Source: Lachnospiraceae bacterium (GTDB lineage: Bacteria; Bacillota; Clostridia; Lachnospirales; Lachnospiraceae). Taken from it: DNA of 64,000 bases. The notes under the pieces are model-generated. The model was given only the letters and a program-made list of their open reading frames with translations, was not told the origin of the DNA and did not search any database. The translations under genes were made by a program, and so were the position numbers. Positions 22,749-32,337 of the stretch are shown here, one piece after another (the stretch's first letter is position 1; the number at the start of each line of letters is the position of its first letter). Location: contig CAJSZQ010000009.1 of NCBI GenBank assembly GCA_910574185.1, forward strand, positions 62,001 through 126,000. The letters run 5' to 3'.

Positions 22749-25382
22749 TTACTTCCCCTCCCCACTGCATATAGCCGCCTGTGCCGCCGCCAATCTTGCA
22801 ATCGGTACGCGGAATGGTGAGCAGGATACATAATCCAGCCCAAGCTTATGACAGAATTCCACAGAGCTCGGATCTCCGCCATGCTCGCCGCAGATTCCGA
22901 TATGAAGCTTCGGATTTGCCGGCTTACCAAGCTTGATACAGGTCTCCATCAATTTACCTACGCCTGTCTGGTCAAGCTTTGCAAATGGATCATTCTCATA
23001 AATCTTCGCATTATAGTATGCCTCCAGATACTTGCCTGCGTCATCACGTGAGAAGCCAAACGCCAGCTGGGTCAGGTCGTTTGTACCAAAACAGAAGAAA
23101 TCAGCTTCCGGTGCAATCTCATCGGCGGTAAGGGCTGCTCTTGGAATCTCAATCATCGTACCAACTTCGTACTTAATCTCAACGCCAGCTTTCGCAATCT
23201 CAGCATCTGCAGTCTTTACTACAAACTTCTTCACATATTTCAACTCTTTCGCATCGCCAATCAAAGGAATCATAATCTCCGGCACAAGATCCCAGTCCGG
23301 ATGTGCTTTCTTCACGTTAATTGCCGCGCGGATAACTGCCTTAGTCTGCATCTTTGCAATCTCAGGATAGGTAACTGCAAGACGGCATCCTCTGTGTCCA
23401 AGCATCGGATTGAACTCATGCAGGCCGTCAATTACTGCCTTAATCTCTTCTACAGTTCTTCCCTGAGCCTCAGCAAGCTTCTCAATATCAGCTTCCTCAG
23501 TAGGAACAAACTCGTGGAGCGGCGGATCAAGGAAACGGATGGTAACCGGATTGCCTTCCAGAGCCTCATACAGCTTCTCGAAGTCTCCCTGCTGATAAGG
23601 AAGAATCTTATCCAATGCCGCTTCTCTCTCTTCTACAGTATCTGCACAAATCATCTCACGGAATGCGGCAATTCTGTCTTCCTCAAAGAACATATGCTCA
23701 GTACGGCAAAGACCAATACCCTCTGCTCCAAGCTCACGAGCCTTTCTTGCGTCATCCGGTGTATCTGCATTGGTACGAACCTTCAGAACTCTGTACTTGT
23801 CAGCCCATGCCATGATTCTTTCAAACTCACCTGCAATTGTAGCGTCAACAGTAGGAATGATTCCATCATAAATATTACCTGTAGTACCGTCAATGGAAAT
23901 GGAATCTCCCTCGTGGAATTCCTTTCCTGCCAATGTAAACTTCTTGTTCTCCTCATCCATAATGATGTCGCCGCATCCGGATACACAGCAGGTACCCATA
24001 CCGCGGGCAACTACTGCAGCATGACTTGTCATACCGCCGCGAACTGTCAGAATACCCTGTGCAGACTTCATACCTGTAATATCCTCCGGAGAAGTCTCAA
24101 GACGAACCAAGACAACCTTTTCGCCCTTTGCCGCCCATGCTACCGCATCGTCAGCCGTAAATACTACTTTACCGCAAGCTGCGCCAGGAGATGCTCCAAG
24201 ACCTTTGCCCATCGGCGTTGCTGCCTTAAGCGCCGCTGCATCGAACTGTGGGTGAAGCAGCGTATCTAAATTACGCGGATCAATCATTGCAACTGCCTCT
24301 TCCTCGGTTCTCATGCCTTCGTCAACCAAATCGCAGGCAATCTTAAGCGCTGCCTGAGCGGTTCTCTTACCATTACGTGTCTGCAGCATGTAAAGCTTGC
24401 CATGTTCTACCGTAAACTCCATATCCTGCATATCTCTGTAGTGCTTCTCCAGAGTATTGCAGACTTCTTTAAACTGTGCGAACGCTTCCGGGAACTTGTC
24501 TTCCATCTCGGAAATATGCATCGGCGTACGCACGCCGGCAACCACGTCCTCACCCTGTGCATTTGTCAGGAACTCACCAAACAAACCGTTCTCACCCGTA
24601 GCAGGGTCGCGAGTAAACGCAACGCCTGTACCACAGTCGTCACCCATATTACCGAATGCCATAGACTGTACGTTAACCGCAGTTCCCCAAGAATAAGGAA
24701 TATCATTGTCACGACGGTATACATTAGCACGAGGGTTGTCCCATGAACGGAATACGGCCTTAATAGCTCCCATCAACTGCTCCTTCGGATCATCCGGGAA
24801 ATCCTCGCCAATCTTAGCCTTATACTCAGCCTTGAACTGGTTAGCCAACTCTTTCAGATCATCAGCCGTAAGGTCTACATCCTGCTGTACGCCTCTGTCA
24901 GCTTTCATCTTGTCGATTAGTTCTTCAAAATACTTCTTACCTACTTCCATAACAACATCGGAATACATCTGAATGAATCTTCTATAGCAATCCCAGGCCC
25001 AACGCGGATTTTTAGACTTCTCAGCGATTACATTCACTACTGTCTCATTCAGTCCAAGGTTCAGAATTGTATCCATCATACCAGGCATAGAAGCTCTCGC
25101 TCCAGAACGAACAGATACAAGAAGCGGATTTTCATGATCGCCGAATTTCTTGCCGGTAATCTCCTCCATCTTAATAATGTACTCATTGATCTGACCCTGA
25201 ATCTCATCATTGATCTCTCTGCCGTCCTCATAATACTGAGTACATGCCTCTGTTGTAATCGTAAAGCCCTGCGGCACCGGGAGTCCCAAGCTTGTCATCT
25301 CAGCCAGATTCGCGCCCTTGCCGCCCAGAAGCTCACGCATATTCGCATTGCCTTCACTAAACAAATAAACCCATTTTGCCAT
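22749..25382 (-). CDS. ppdK: Pyruvate, phosphate dikinase
   Basis: This 877-residue enzyme catalyses the reversible reaction PEP + AMP + PPi to pyruvate + ATP + Pi. The nucleotide-binding domain starts at GGKGANLAEMTSLGLPVPQGF. The phospho-histidine segment is GGMTSHAAVVARGMGTCCVSGCG. The PEP/pyruvate barrel contains GLCRTEHMFFE, FLDPPLHEF, MLGHRGCRL and CFGTNDLTQLAFGFSRDD, followed by GICGEHGGDP. Length is as expected for bacterial PPDK, and the start has an AGGAGGTCA box. It fits a PPi-based glycolysis together with the PPi-type phosphofructokinase at the right end. Monocistronic, with its own promoter. Confidence 0.97.
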   Translation of the reverse strand: MAKWVYLFSEGNANMRELLGGKGANLAEMTSLGLPVPQGFTITTEACTQYYEDGREINDEIQGQINEYIIKMEEITGKKFGDHENPLLVSVRSGARASMPGMMDTILNLGLNETVVNVIAEKSKNPRWAWDCYRRFIQMYSDVVMEVGKKYFEELIDKMKADRGVQQDVDLTADDLKELANQFKAEYKAKIGEDFPDDPKEQLMGAIKAVFRSWDNPRANVYRRDNDIPYSWGTAVNVQSMAFGNMGDDCGTGVAFTRDPATGENGLFGEFLTNAQGEDVVAGVRTPMHISEMEDKFPEAFAQFKEVCNTLEKHYRDMQDMEFTVEHGKLYMLQTRNGKRTAQAALKIACDLVDEGMRTEEEAVAMIDPRNLDTLLHPQFDAAALKAATPMGKGLGASPGAACGKVVFTADDAVAWAAKGEKVVLVRLETSPEDITGMKSAQGILTVRGGMTSHAAVVARGMGTCCVSGCGDIIMDEENKKFTLAGKEFHEGDSISIDGTTGNIYDGIIPTVDATIAGEFERIMAWADKYRVLKVRTNADTPDDARKARELGAEGIGLCRTEHMFFEEDRIAAFREMICADTVEEREAALDKILPYQQGDFEKLYEALEGNPVTIRFLDPPLHEFVPTEEADIEKLAEAQGRTVEEIKAVIDGLHEFNPMLGHRGCRLAVTYPEIAKMQTKAVIRAAINVKKAHPDWDLVPEIMIPLIGDAKELKYVKKFVVKTADAEIAKAGVEIKYEVGTMIEIPRAALTADEIAPEADFFCFGTNDLTQLAFGFSRDDAGKYLEAYYNAKIYENDPFAKLDQTGVGKLMETCIKLGKPANPKLHIGICGEHGGDPSSVEFCHKLGLDYVSCSPFRVPIARLAAAQAAICSGEGK

Positions 25383-25428
25383 CTTTAAATGACCTCCTAA
25401 TAAATATTTTTCTTAGTCACATAAATAT

Positions 25429-25457
25429 ATTTTACTGTTTTTGACAGGGTACGTCAA
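25429..25457 (-). promoter_or_regulatory. Promoter of ppdK
   Basis: On the minus strand, -35 TTGACG (25452-25457) and -10 TAAAAT (25429-25434) are 17 bp apart, about 46 bp before the start codon. Confidence 0.6.
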
Positions 25458-25670
25458 GTATCCCACCCCATGATTTGGAAGTTTTTGTAACAGTTCAGCC
25501 TTCCGGTTGAGCAAACCAACATTAGGGCTGTCGGTTAACAGATAGTCATGAACAGGGAGGCATGTGACTCGTCGAGCCACATACCTCCCCGTAATTATCC
25601 CTATAAAAAGAGAAAAAGATGGCTGACCATAACCATCTTTCCTCCGCTGCATGTTATAATGTAGCTATGC

Positions 25671-26047
25671 ACAAACGTAATTACTATAACCGATTTTTTG
25701 AATTAGGGCAACAGAAAATCAACTTCAAATTTTATGAATTGAGTTTACCTGATGACAAGTGATGAAGATCAATGAGCGTTGGGAAGAATTAAAAGAAAAA
25801 TCTCATGCGAACATTCAAAGTGAGAAAAGGTATTTTAAACCGTCAGATACGTTCTATCCAAACGGAAGGGCATTTTGGAGACATCAAGTAAAATGATGAC
25901 TTTCGACGGTTCAATCACCGTTCAATCGAGAATGTATACAAGGAGTTTATGCTGTATGCGATAGGTAGAAATATCAATAAATATCATCGCTTCTTGAACT
26001 GCAAACTCCAGAAATTTAAAGGTAAAAAAGAAGAAAATATCGCTTAA
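25671..26047 (+). pseudogene. IS1182-family transposase remnant
   Basis: The first codons read MHKRNYYNRFFELGQQKINF then a stop, resembling the N-terminus of IS1182-type transposases. After an apparent internal deletion, the C-terminal signature EGHFGDIK-stop-NDDFRRFNHRS followed by YAIGRNINKYHRF appears, with one frameshift and one in-frame stop. Only the two ends of the gene survive. Confidence 0.6.
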
Positions 26048-26114
26048 TGAAAGGTGTGGTTTAACAGAAGAGGAACCTTTATTTAGTGTGTCCAAAAATA
26101 ATGCTTCCCCCTAT

Positions 26115-26179
26115 AAATAGAGATACCCTGCAGAATATGCCGGTACTAAACGGCATCATTTCCGCAGGGTCTCTCTATT
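26115..26179 (+). terminator. Strong hairpin between IS remnants
   Basis: AAATAGAGA(T)ACCCTGC pairs with GCAGGGT(C)TCTCTATTT. An inner ATGCCG/CGGCAT pair extends the stem, and a T-run follows on the plus strand. It may be a terminator associated with one of the insertion sequences. Confidence 0.5.
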
Positions 26180-26560
26180 TTTCTCTAAAATCGGAAGAAA
26201 TCGGTATTAGCCGACTGCCCCTGCCCATAAATAACTTTCTTATATTCTCAATCATTCCCAGATTTCGCTTTTTCAGGGTTTCGATTATGGTCATTATGGA
26301 GCAGTACATCTCTTGACCGCCTCCTTTTCGGAATCCTCCTGCCATTTTCTGACGGTTCTTCGCTTTTCTCATATCCCTTTCTGATATATTATCATCAAAC
26401 GGTACCGAAAAGTCATGCAGAAATAAAAGATGGTTGTGGCTGTATTTTTCCTCATACTCCCTTATCCCTTCGACAGGCATGGCATCCAATCCCTGTGCCG
26501 CCAGCTCTTTCCGGTATTATTTCTGCGCCCCATTTACCGTTACAGTTGCGGCATCCGTTG
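26175..26560 (-). pseudogene. IS66-family transposase C-terminal remnant
   Basis: The frame reads LLFLHDFSVPFDDNISERD, then KNRQKMAGGFRKGGGQEMYC and IMTIIETLKKRNLGM, the conserved C-terminal block of IS66 TnpC transposases. Upstream, related sequence (VATDAATVTVNGAQK) is interrupted by a stop near 26518. The catalytic N-terminal two-thirds is missing. Confidence 0.7.
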
Positions 26561-26755
26561 CAACTACATTTCGGGTAACCTTTTTGTATTTATAAGAGAA
26601 GAATATGTTTGAAGGGGATTTGATTTAAAATTATCCACAAAAAGTGGGGAAATCCTATAAATTACAGAAACATCCCATTTTTTGTGGATAATCATAAAGA
26701 AAAAAATTTTTAAATTCTCCTTTTTGACGTTGGAAGGCTGAACTGTTACAAGTTT

Positions 26756-27139
26756 TTAATCTTTTAAAGCCCGTCCGTTCTTATCAAAATTCTTCCTGAG
26801 AGCCCTCTCCGTAGGAATGATCGCTCCAAGAAAGGGTATCATCTGCGCAACAACAATCGCGCCGCCAAAATACCCGACTGCATCTTCACCCCGTCCTGCC
26901 ACAAAAAACATGGAAATCATAGAGGGCGGTAACAGCGCTAGTCCCCAGACATACCATAGTTTCCCAAAATATTTGTGGGCAAATTCCCAAGTATCCCTAT
27001 TTTTCATAGACATAACCGTACGGTAACCGAATACCGAATTTACATTTTTCGGAGCGCCCCTTAAGAACATTTTTCCGAACCCAATCATGGTAAACGGAAC
27101 CATCCCGGTCATAAAAAACATAAATATCCAAAAAAACAT
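26756..27139 (-). CDS. SdpI/YhfL-like small membrane protein
   Basis: This 127-residue protein has three to four hydrophobic helices. FGYRTVMSMKNRDTWEFAHKYFGKLW matches the GYRT...SMKNxDTWxFA block of the SdpI C-terminal family, whose founder gives immunity to the SdpC toxin in Bacillus; most relatives have no known role. The ATG at 27139 has an AGGGAG box 7 nt upstream. A GTG at 27157, overlapping the serine hydrolase stop, is the alternative start. It is the last gene of the kinase/FHA/serine-hydrolase group. Confidence 0.7.
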   Translation of the reverse strand: MFFWIFMFFMTGMVPFTMIGFGKMFLRGAPKNVNSVFGYRTVMSMKNRDTWEFAHKYFGKLWYVWGLALLPPSMISMFFVAGRGEDAVGYFGGAIVVAQMIPFLGAIIPTERALRKNFDKNGRALKD

Positions 27140-27153
27140 GTCCTGTCTCCCTG

Positions 27154-28185
27154 TCACTGCATCGCCTCATATACAACGCCGGACGTTCTTGTTATAAATT
27201 GCTGCGCGCTATAGGTATCGGCCAGATTTTCTGACATAACACACAGCACATAAGTCCCATTGCCGCCGTATACGATTGCCGCGTCATTTTCCACATTGGA
27301 CAACTCTCCTGTCTTATTCCCAACGCCCACTCCCGCGGGAAGACCTGCGGGAATTTTACTTCTTCGCTGCTGCTGGTTCATATACTCCAGTACGCTGGAG
27401 GCGCCCTCAAGCTGGCCTGCATTTGCCATCTTAAGATAATTGCAGCAGTCGCGCACCGACGTATAATTGTCATCCGCATCATTGGGCTGCAGCATCAGCC
27501 TTCCCATATGAGTCTCGGAAAATCCATGATTCGCACAATACTGATTCACCCGACCCATTCCGACCTGTACATCCCCCTCCCCCAGTCTGGTAACCAGTGT
27601 ATTACAGGCTGTATTATCACTGACCGTTATCATAACGCTCAGAAGAGAATCCGTCTCCCCGCCGTAAGATTCCTGCGCGCTGACCAGTCCGTAATTTTCA
27701 TATACGCATCCCGCCACATACAGCTTAATCAGGCTGGCTGCCTGCATAGCTCCGCCGCCTGTCACAGCCATATCGCTTTCGCCGACTCTTCCTGTACAGA
27801 TGGAAATCCTGCCGCCTGCATGATATTCTGTATTCACCAGATTCTCCAGCCTTGCCTGTATCTCCTGCACTCCGGTTTGTCCGGCCTGACTTTGCCGACC
27901 TTCCTGAGCCGTCTGCTTCGCAGCTTCCGTCTGAACTGTTTCCGCAGGAGCCGGTTCAGCAGCCTCTGTCTCTGCAATTTGCCCGCTATCCTGCTCACTC
28001 TTCTTTTCGCTGTCAATCAGATCGGTTGTCTCCGAAGTCTCTACGATATCCCCTTCAATCACTGCCTGCGTTTCCTGTGCCGGCGGTGTAAAAATCCGGT
28101 TTTTAATAATTATTGCGCCTGCTGGTACTGCCAGTCCGGCCAGTAATATGATAACTGTAAGTTTCACCCATCTTCTTTTCTTCAT
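27154..28185 (-). CDS. Secreted beta-lactamase-like serine hydrolase
   Basis: This 343-residue protein has a signal-anchor (VKLTVIILLAGLAVPAGAII), then about 90 residues of acidic, Gln/Ala-rich linker, then a class A beta-lactamase/PBP-type domain. The three active-site motifs are present: SLIK (Ser-x-x-Lys, near residue 162), SDN (in MITVSDNTACNTL) and KTG (in VGNKTGEL). The class A Glu166 loop is not obvious, so peptidoglycan or ester hydrolysis is as likely as beta-lactam hydrolysis. It is 4 bp downstream of the kinase gene and has a GAGGAG box. Being encoded beside an SH3-bearing kinase, it probably acts at the cell wall. Confidence 0.75.
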   Translation of the reverse strand: MKKRRWVKLTVIILLAGLAVPAGAIIIKNRIFTPPAQETQAVIEGDIVETSETTDLIDSEKKSEQDSGQIAETEAAEPAPAETVQTEAAKQTAQEGRQSQAGQTGVQEIQARLENLVNTEYHAGGRISICTGRVGESDMAVTGGGAMQAASLIKLYVAGCVYENYGLVSAQESYGGETDSLLSVMITVSDNTACNTLVTRLGEGDVQVGMGRVNQYCANHGFSETHMGRLMLQPNDADDNYTSVRDCCNYLKMANAGQLEGASSVLEYMNQQQRRSKIPAGLPAGVGVGNKTGELSNVENDAAIVYGGNGTYVLCVMSENLADTYSAQQFITRTSGVVYEAMQ

Positions 28186-28189
28186 ATTG

Positions 28190-30631
28190 CTATCTCCTCA
28201 GATATTCACTGTTTACATAGCCATACTGGTCTAATGCCGGAACATATACATACCAGTATGTTCCCCCTGACGCGTCGACAACAGACACCTCCTGTCCATT
28301 TGCTATTTTCCCGATTTCATTCGATGCATCATAGGCCTGTGCGCTGCGGAGGGCCAGATACCCACTCGCCACACTGGCATAATATACGTTATCGTATGCT
28401 GCTGCATTTCCCGTAGCCGGAACAGATGCAGCCAGATAATCACTGTTCGTATATCCATAAGCTCCAAGACTTGGACTGTATACATACCAGTATTGCTCAT
28501 TTGTCCGAATCGCCTGTACATAATCTCCGTTATACATTTTGCCGATTTCATTCGACGCATCAAATGCTTTCGCATTGCGAAGGGCCAAATACCCGCTCGC
28601 TACACTGACATAATATATGCCCTGATAATTGGCTGGAGGACTGCCCGCCCCCAGAACTTCCGTCGCTGCCGGCGCCGGAGCAGGCGTACTCTCCTCTTTT
28701 TTCGCACTGGTATCCTTCGTTTCTTCCTTGGGCTTGTCCTCGGACAGCTTACTGCGTTCTACATAACCATACGCGCTTTCATTCGCAGCATAAATATACG
28801 CATAAGTCTCATTTGGCTTCGCCAGTACAGTCACCTCGTCTCCTCTCTCCGCCATGCCAAGAGCCGCGCCATCCTCATCCGGCGTACTGAGTATTGTCAA
28901 TGAAGCATCTTTCTTTATATTGACATATCTTATAACCGGATCTGTCACCGCGTCGCTTATATTAGTTAAATAGTGATAATCAATATATCCGATTATTTCT
29001 TCCGCTTCTACGTACACCTTCCAGTAATTCCCCTCGCTCTTTTCCATCAGGGACACCTTTTCACCATTATCAAGCTTCGTTAAAACTTTACTCTCTTTAT
29101 CCTCCTCTTCGCGTACCTTCAATACCTCTTTACATCCTGTCACATAATAGTCTCCAGAAGTCTCCACTTCCGCGCTATCTTTACCGCCGAAATTCAATCC
29201 CCAAATCGCCGCTGCTACGATAACAATCAATACCCCCGCTATAGCTGGTATCATAAATTTACTCCGGCCAGTCTTAGATGACTTTCCTTCATTCTCCACA
29301 GCCTTCGGCGGTATCCCCCAGCCCATATGCTCATTTCGCTCTGTAGTTCTACTCTGCTCCGTATAACCTCCCGGACCGGTATAGCCTCCTGGACCAGTGT
29401 ATCTTCCCTGCTCCGTATAACTTCCCGGACCGGTATAGCCTCCCCGCTCTGTGTACCTTCCCTGCTCCGTATAGCCTCCCGGGCCAGTGTATCTTCCCTG
29501 CTCTGTATAATTTCCCGGACTGGTATAGCCTCCCTGCTCCATATAACCGCCCCGGCCGTTATAGCTTCTTTGTTCGGTGTATCTTCCTGTCTCCGTCTGA
29601 CTGCCTGTTCCAGTATAGACTGTACGGTCTGCATATACCGTATAATCTTCCGCACTTTCGGCTTCTTTTACTTCCCTCATACCAGCCTGTATCATATGCA
29701 GCAGTTCTTCCATACTTCTGCATCGTTCCTTCGCGTGCAGAGCAAGGCCATACATTAATGCATTTTCCAATTGAGGGGTAATTCTCACCCCCATCTCCGA
29801 AGGACTTTTCAAGTTATCCTGTGAAATACGCTCCAGTGCATCTGCGGGAGTCACTCCGGTAATACATTTATATATCGTTGCGCACAATCCATATACGTCT
29901 GTCCATGGTCCCTGCTCACTGTTGCTTATATACTGTTCTTCCGGCGCATATCCCCGTTTAATCGTACTTGTAAGCTCCCGGTCTCTTTCCATATAATACC
30001 GCGCAGCCCCAAAGTCCATTAGTTTCAGTGTACCTTTGCTCAAATACATCATATTATCCGGACTAATATCACGATGAATCACACCTAATTTATGCATCTT
30101 CGCAAGCGCATTCATTACCGGAATCATAAGCTCAAAGACTTTCTCTGTATTCAAAGCGCCAAATTCCTTAACATGAGAAGCCAGCGTCTTACCTTCCAGA
30201 TATTCCATGATAATATAAGCAGTGTCATTCTCTTCAAAGAAATCTTTCACATCTACAATGCCCGGTTCTTCTGAAAACCGGGCTACATTTCTTGCTTCTT
30301 CCAGAAAACGATCCATGCCTTTTCTAACCAGTTCTCTCTGCTCTTCCGTTGAAATGGTGAGATGACCGGATTTCTCGTTATTCCTGTTAATTTGGCCCAT
30401 CGGATAAAATTCTTTGACAGCCACCTTTTTCTCAAGTACAATATCTCTGCCTATATAGGTGATGCCAAACCCGCCTTCTCCAATAACGGTTCCTACCAGG
30501 TATTTCCCATTCAGTACGGTCCCCGGTTTTAGCTGGTGCGGCGCTGTTTCTGGAATATCCTGACTCACACAGTCCGCACAAAATGTTCCGGACGAAATCT
30601 CTCTCATGCAATTCAAACAATACTTTTTCAT
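28190..30631 (-). CDS. Membrane Ser/Thr protein kinase with SH3 repeats
   Basis: This 813-residue protein begins with a zinc ribbon (CLNCMREISSGTFCADC). The Hanks-type kinase domain (about residues 35-300) has GEGGFGITYIG, VAVKEFYP, HRDISPDNMMYL, LMDFGAARYY and GYAPEEQY, all catalytic motifs intact. A linker of hexapeptide repeats (YTEQGR/YTGPGG) follows. One transmembrane helix (MIPAIAGVLIVIVAAAIWGL, near residue 470) precedes four extracytoplasmic SH3b-like repeats (for example YYVSVASGYLALRNAKAFD and YYASVASGYLALRSAQAYD). This layout parallels wall-sensing kinases, with SH3b instead of PASTA. Downstream of the FHA-ABC gene, whose FHA domains are likely phospho-readers of this kinase. Confidence 0.88.
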   Translation of the reverse strand: MKKYCLNCMREISSGTFCADCVSQDIPETAPHQLKPGTVLNGKYLVGTVIGEGGFGITYIGRDIVLEKKVAVKEFYPMGQINRNNEKSGHLTISTEEQRELVRKGMDRFLEEARNVARFSEEPGIVDVKDFFEENDTAYIIMEYLEGKTLASHVKEFGALNTEKVFELMIPVMNALAKMHKLGVIHRDISPDNMMYLSKGTLKLMDFGAARYYMERDRELTSTIKRGYAPEEQYISNSEQGPWTDVYGLCATIYKCITGVTPADALERISQDNLKSPSEMGVRITPQLENALMYGLALHAKERCRSMEELLHMIQAGMREVKEAESAEDYTVYADRTVYTGTGSQTETGRYTEQRSYNGRGGYMEQGGYTSPGNYTEQGRYTGPGGYTEQGRYTERGGYTGPGSYTEQGRYTGPGGYTGPGGYTEQSRTTERNEHMGWGIPPKAVENEGKSSKTGRSKFMIPAIAGVLIVIVAAAIWGLNFGGKDSAEVETSGDYYVTGCKEVLKVREEEDKESKVLTKLDNGEKVSLMEKSEGNYWKVYVEAEEIIGYIDYHYLTNISDAVTDPVIRYVNIKKDASLTILSTPDEDGAALGMAERGDEVTVLAKPNETYAYIYAANESAYGYVERSKLSEDKPKEETKDTSAKKEESTPAPAPAATEVLGAGSPPANYQGIYYVSVASGYLALRNAKAFDASNEIGKMYNGDYVQAIRTNEQYWYVYSPSLGAYGYTNSDYLAASVPATGNAAAYDNVYYASVASGYLALRSAQAYDASNEIGKIANGQEVSVVDASGGTYWYVYVPALDQYGYVNSEYLRR
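29340..29590 (-). repeat. 18-bp tandem repeat within the kinase linker
   Basis: About thirteen imperfect units encode Tyr-Thr-(Glu/Gly/Ser)-(Gln/Pro/Arg)-Gly-(Arg/Gly). Alternating units form a 36-bp higher-order repeat. All changes keep frame. Confidence 0.75.
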
Positions 30632-30644
30632 ACTACTCTCTCCC

Positions 30645-32189
30645 TTATCTGTTCATTTTATCTTTGTATTTTTCAATATAATTATCCGCTCTTCCCTTTC
30701 CGCCTTCATAGGCGGGATTAATTTCCAGCATAATATCCTGTAACCGGCTGACTCCAAAAAACTGTTTTGCTTCCTCCACATCACCGTAAAACGCCATATG
30801 TCCGCACTGGTCACGAGCGCTTTTCGCTATCACAAGCACCTTGGTAAACAAACTTTCTCCAGTCAAACGATCAATCGCGTCGTCCGGTTCGTGAGAAATA
30901 ACCATAACAATCTTTCCGTTACTTGCAATTTCCTTCAGTATCTCCATCTGCTGCCTTCTCGACGCCGCGTCCAGACCGGAATCCGGTTCGTCACAGATGA
31001 AAACCTTCTGAAATCCTATTAATTGTGCTGCTACAGATACTTTCTTCTTCTGTCCGCCGCTCAACTGACTGATTAAATGTTCGCTTAAATTCTGAACGCC
31101 AACCTTTTCCATTGTCTCCCTGACTCGCTGTATCTTGTCTTCCTTTGAATAATCGCGGCGATGCAGCTTAATCTCCGCCACATCCATCAAAGTTTCCCTG
31201 ACTTTATCACTCAGCCTCAAATTCAAAAACTGCGGCACCAGCCCAATTTTTGTCTTCATATTCTTAAAATTCTTATACAAATCCTGTCCGTCCAACAATA
31301 TCTCTCCGTTGGCCTTCTTTTCTCCCAGTATAGCATTGATAAGCGTAGTCTTTCCCGCTCCTGAGCCTCCCAGTATCAGTACAAAATCAGTGCTTTCCGC
31401 CTCAAAATATATATCTCTGAGCAGTGTTTTTCTTCCGAAATTAACATCTTTTTTCTTAATAGATACAGACAGTCTTCCCTCTTGCTCTCCAAAATGATTA
31501 TATATAATCGTATGCGACCACAGAATCATAAGGGTATTTCCTATCAGCAGTACATCGTGATTATACAATCTCTGACTTTCGCGCACTTCCATTCCATTTA
31601 CACGAATTCCATTCTGGCTCTGCATATCCTCAATCTGCCACTGCTGATTACTATGCCGTATCACTGCATGCATACGTGAGACCATCATATCTTCCAACAC
31701 AACTGTATTTTTCTTATCTCTTCCTATCAGTATATCTTTACTGTCATTTACAACAAAAGACATCCACTTGGAGCCTTTCACATAACTATATGTAAATATC
31801 ATCAGAACTGACTCTGGATGCGGGTCCTCAAGCCGACTCTTGTCAATCCGCAGAATATCTCCTTCTCTCAGCTTATGCGCGATAGAACCGCGTTCATCAT
31901 AGGGCTGCAGCTTGCTTCCATTGATACAAGTTCCATTCATACTGTTATTGTCAATATAATAGTACTCCCCCGCCGGCCCATCGTAGATAAATTCCCCATG
32001 CCTTCTTCCTGTAATTTTAGAATAAACACAGATGTCGCAGGCAGACTTATCCGATACTCTTCCAAGCGTCATATTGCCCTGCAACGGTATAACCATTGGC
32101 TTATTCCTGGTATCCAGTATAATCAGCGCCGCAGACCGTTCTCTGTCTTCCTGCGGAGAATAAAATACCGTCCTCTCTTCATCCCTCAT
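30645..32189 (-). CDS. ABC transporter ATPase with two N-terminal FHA domains
   Basis: This protein of about 514 residues has FHA 1 with LGRVSDKSACDI...RRHGEF and NNSMNGTCING, and FHA 2 with LIGRDKKNTVVLED, SRMHAVI and SQNGIRVNG. It is followed by an ABC ATPase domain with Walker A GGSGAGKTTLINAI, signature LSGGQKKKVSV and Walker B VFICDEPDSGLD. This is the FHA-ABCG (white-like) arrangement, where FHA domains bind phosphothreonine. The ATG at 32189 and the GTG at 32195 share a weak GGAG box. The permease gene upstream and the kinase gene 13 bp downstream give a transporter regulated by phosphorylation; the substrate is unknown. Confidence 0.88.
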   Translation of the reverse strand: MRDEERTVFYSPQEDRERSAALIILDTRNKPMVIPLQGNMTLGRVSDKSACDICVYSKITGRRHGEFIYDGPAGEYYYIDNNSMNGTCINGSKLQPYDERGSIAHKLREGDILRIDKSRLEDPHPESVLMIFTYSYVKGSKWMSFVVNDSKDILIGRDKKNTVVLEDMMVSRMHAVIRHSNQQWQIEDMQSQNGIRVNGMEVRESQRLYNHDVLLIGNTLMILWSHTIIYNHFGEQEGRLSVSIKKKDVNFGRKTLLRDIYFEAESTDFVLILGGSGAGKTTLINAILGEKKANGEILLDGQDLYKNFKNMKTKIGLVPQFLNLRLSDKVRETLMDVAEIKLHRRDYSKEDKIQRVRETMEKVGVQNLSEHLISQLSGGQKKKVSVAAQLIGFQKVFICDEPDSGLDAASRRQQMEILKEIASNGKIVMVISHEPDDAIDRLTGESLFTKVLVIAKSARDQCGHMAFYGDVEEAKQFFGVSRLQDIMLEINPAYEGGKGRADNYIEKYKDKMNR

Positions 32190-32337
32190 ACACACTCAAC
32201 TCCAATTCCCCGGCACATTTCTGATAATCAAAATATACACCCAAGGGCATCCTTAATGCATGCCCTGACGGGCGGGCGGACTTTGTCCGATAAAAAACAG
32301 CATATCAGCCGCCGGCCGGTTTAACATTATTTTATTA

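Larger units (their letters stand above)
25487..26749. mobile_element. Split repeat element filled with decayed IS fragments
   Basis: GTAACAGTTCAGCCTTCCGG at 25487 and the inverse GGAAGGCTGAACTGTTAC at 26732-26749 are the two ends of the 140-bp repeat family, here 1.26 kb apart. Between them lie an imperfect palindrome at 25555-25590 (GGGAGGCATGTG / CACATACCTCCC), an IS1182-type remnant, a strong hairpin and an IS66-type remnant. No intact transposase remains. Confidence 0.6.

Noticed and set aside
22631-22930. 99-codon minus-strand ORF overlapping the ppdK 3' end
   Set aside because: Alternate frame of a highly conserved gene; no independent support.
25413-25652. 79-codon minus-strand ORF upstream of ppdK
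   Set aside because: It crosses the ppdK promoter, a repeat end and a palindrome, and has no recognisable protein features.
27154-28185. Calling the serine hydrolase a resistance beta-lactamase
   Set aside because: SxxK, SDN and KTG are present, but the class A Glu166 loop is not evident and the context is a kinase/SH3 envelope group.
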